Assembly: GCA_002154345.1 (NCBI GenBank)
Contig: MUNB01000091.1
Coordinates: 1 to 39,194, forward strand
DNA length: 39,194 nt
Direction of reading: 5' to 3'
From: Streptomyces griseus
GTDB taxonomy: Bacteria; Actinomycetota; Actinomycetes; Streptomycetales; Streptomycetaceae
This document shows positions 38,522 through 39,194 of the stretch, one piece after another; position 1 is the first letter of the stretch; each line of letters begins with the position of its first letter. The notes below the pieces were generated by a model. That model worked only from the letters and a program-made list of their open reading frames with translations. It made no database searches and was not told the DNA's origin. The position numbers and the translations under genes were made by a program.

Positions 38522-39194
38522 ATGAAGGCCTACATCGTCGGCGTCGGCATGACGAGGTTCGAGAAGCCCGAGACCCGCGACTGGCAGTACTGGGACATGG
38601 TCCGCGAGGCGGGCACCGCCGCCCTGGACGACGCCGGGGTCCGCTACGACCAGGTCGAACAGGTCCCCGTCGGCTACTGCTTCCAGGCCTCCACCGCCGG
38701 ACAGCGGGCCGTCTACGAACTGGGCCTGACCGGCGTCCCCGTCTACAACGTCAACAACAACTGCGCCACCGGCTCCACCGCCCTGATGCTGGCCCGGCAG
38801 TTCGTCGAGGGCGGCGGCAGCGACTGCGTCCTGGCCGTCGGCTTCGAGAAGATGGCCCGGGGCGCGCTGGGCGGCGGCTCCGACGGCGGCGACTTCGCGA
38901 CCTCGCCCGTCGCCCGGCACTACGGGATCATGGCGGCCGGCCACGGCTTCGTGAACGCCCCGCCCACCGCCCAGATCTTCGGCAACGCGGCCCGCGAGCA
39001 CATGGAGCGGTACGGGACGACGCCCGCGCAGCTCGCGGCGGTCGGGGCCAAGAACCACCGGCACTCGGTGAACAACCCGTACGCCCAGTTCCAGGACCCG
39101 TACACGGTCGAGGAGGTCCTCGCCGCCCGCACCGTCCACCGCCCGCTCACCAAGCTCCAGTGCTCGCCCACCTCGGACGGGGCGGCGGCCGCCG
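38522..39194 (+). CDS. Lipid-transfer protein/thiolase (Ltp, SCPx-type), partial
   Basis: The first 224 residues of a thiolase-superfamily protein are present; the 3' end lies beyond the window. Visible are MKAYIVGVGMTRFEKPE, the reactive-Cys loop YNVNNNCATGSTALMLA and VLAVGFEKMARGALGG, which match actinobacterial lipid-transfer (Ltp1-like/SCPx) thiolases. These cleave or retro-aldol-process acyl-CoA thioesters during steroid or branched-chain lipid breakdown. The ATG at 38522 has GAGGAG upstream. It is co-directional with the fused acyl-CoA dehydrogenase 31 bases before it and is probably in the same KstR-type-controlled operon. Confidence 0.9.
   Translation, partial: MKAYIVGVGMTRFEKPETRDWQYWDMVREAGTAALDDAGVRYDQVEQVPVGYCFQASTAGQRAVYELGLTGVPVYNVNNNCATGSTALMLARQFVEGGGSDCVLAVGFEKMARGALGGGSDGGDFATSPVARHYGIMAAGHGFVNAPPTAQIFGNAAREHMERYGTTPAQLAAVGAKNHRHSVNNPYAQFQDPYTVEEVLAARTVHRPLTKLQCSPTSDGAAAA

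Overview
The window is typical Streptomyces chromosome: about 70% G+C or more almost throughout, many GTG starts, genes packed with GTGA/ATGA/TGATG overlaps, and actinobacterial families such as a mycothiol-dependent enzyme, an Rv3520c-like LLM oxidoreductase and KstR-, IclR- and DasR-type regulatory logic. No rRNA, tRNA, CRISPR array or complete insertion sequence is visible. The only clearly foreign-looking patch is about 7.5-8.1 kb, where G+C falls to about 50%.

Layout. (1) 1-4.5 kb, minus strand: a cobalamin-riboswitch-controlled, fully overlapping operon of a secreted alpha-barrel protein, an SCO2322-family membrane-anchored protein, an ECF permease and a double ECF ATPase that runs off the left edge. 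This is a probable corrinoid uptake system. (2) 4.5-7.5 kb: an MBL-fold hydrolase divergent from an aldehyde dehydrogenase-ferredoxin pair, with palindromic operators between them. (3) 7.5-8.75 kb: a small accessory patch with a low-GC orphan gene, a possible toxin fragment, a decayed antitoxin and a VapC-like PIN protein. (4) 8.8-16.6 kb: a compact, unusual biosynthetic cluster made of two divergent operons. The leftward one encodes a phytanoyl-CoA-type dioxygenase, a DUF6271-like glycosyltransferase-like protein, a stand-alone condensation protein with a vestigial adenylation tail, and an MFS exporter. The rightward one encodes an aminoacyl-tRNA-synthetase-like amino acid:carrier protein ligase, its carrier protein and a phosphopantetheinyl transferase. 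Two DasR-like (dre) sites flank the divergent promoter region. (5) 16.5-20.6 kb: a KstR-like TetR repressor divergent from a glycosyltransferase-methyltransferase-prenyltransferase-like operon, with tandem KstR boxes between them. (6) 20.7-24.3 kb: small membrane, lipo- and secreted proteins, then a trypsin-fold pseudoprotease with FG-GAP repeats. (7) 24.4-29.0 kb: a mycothiol-dependent enzyme, an F420/flavin LLM oxidoreductase, a Gln/Pro-rich membrane protein, an N-acetylmuramoyl-alanine amidase and a methyltransferase. (8) 29.2-34.6 kb: an uncharacterised catabolic locus (M20 hydrolase, NCS1 permease, DUF1177) divergent from an IclR regulator and peptidase E. (9) 34.6-39.2 kb: a DHA2-type MFS transporter divergent from a fused two-domain acyl-CoA dehydrogenase (FadE34-like) and an Ltp-type thiolase that is cut by the right edge.

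How they work together. The most interesting system is region 4. It appears to charge an amino acid onto a free-standing carrier protein without tRNA and without an adenylation domain, modify it, condense it and export the product. Second, KstR-type boxes (TnnAACnnGTTnnA) beside the KstR-like gene and upstream of the acyl-CoA dehydrogenase, a near-match upstream of the aldehyde dehydrogenase, and a recurring CTGAC-N5-GTCAG palindrome suggest that scattered genes of lipid or steroid type belong to a shared local regulon. These links are inferences from sequence motifs, not measurements.
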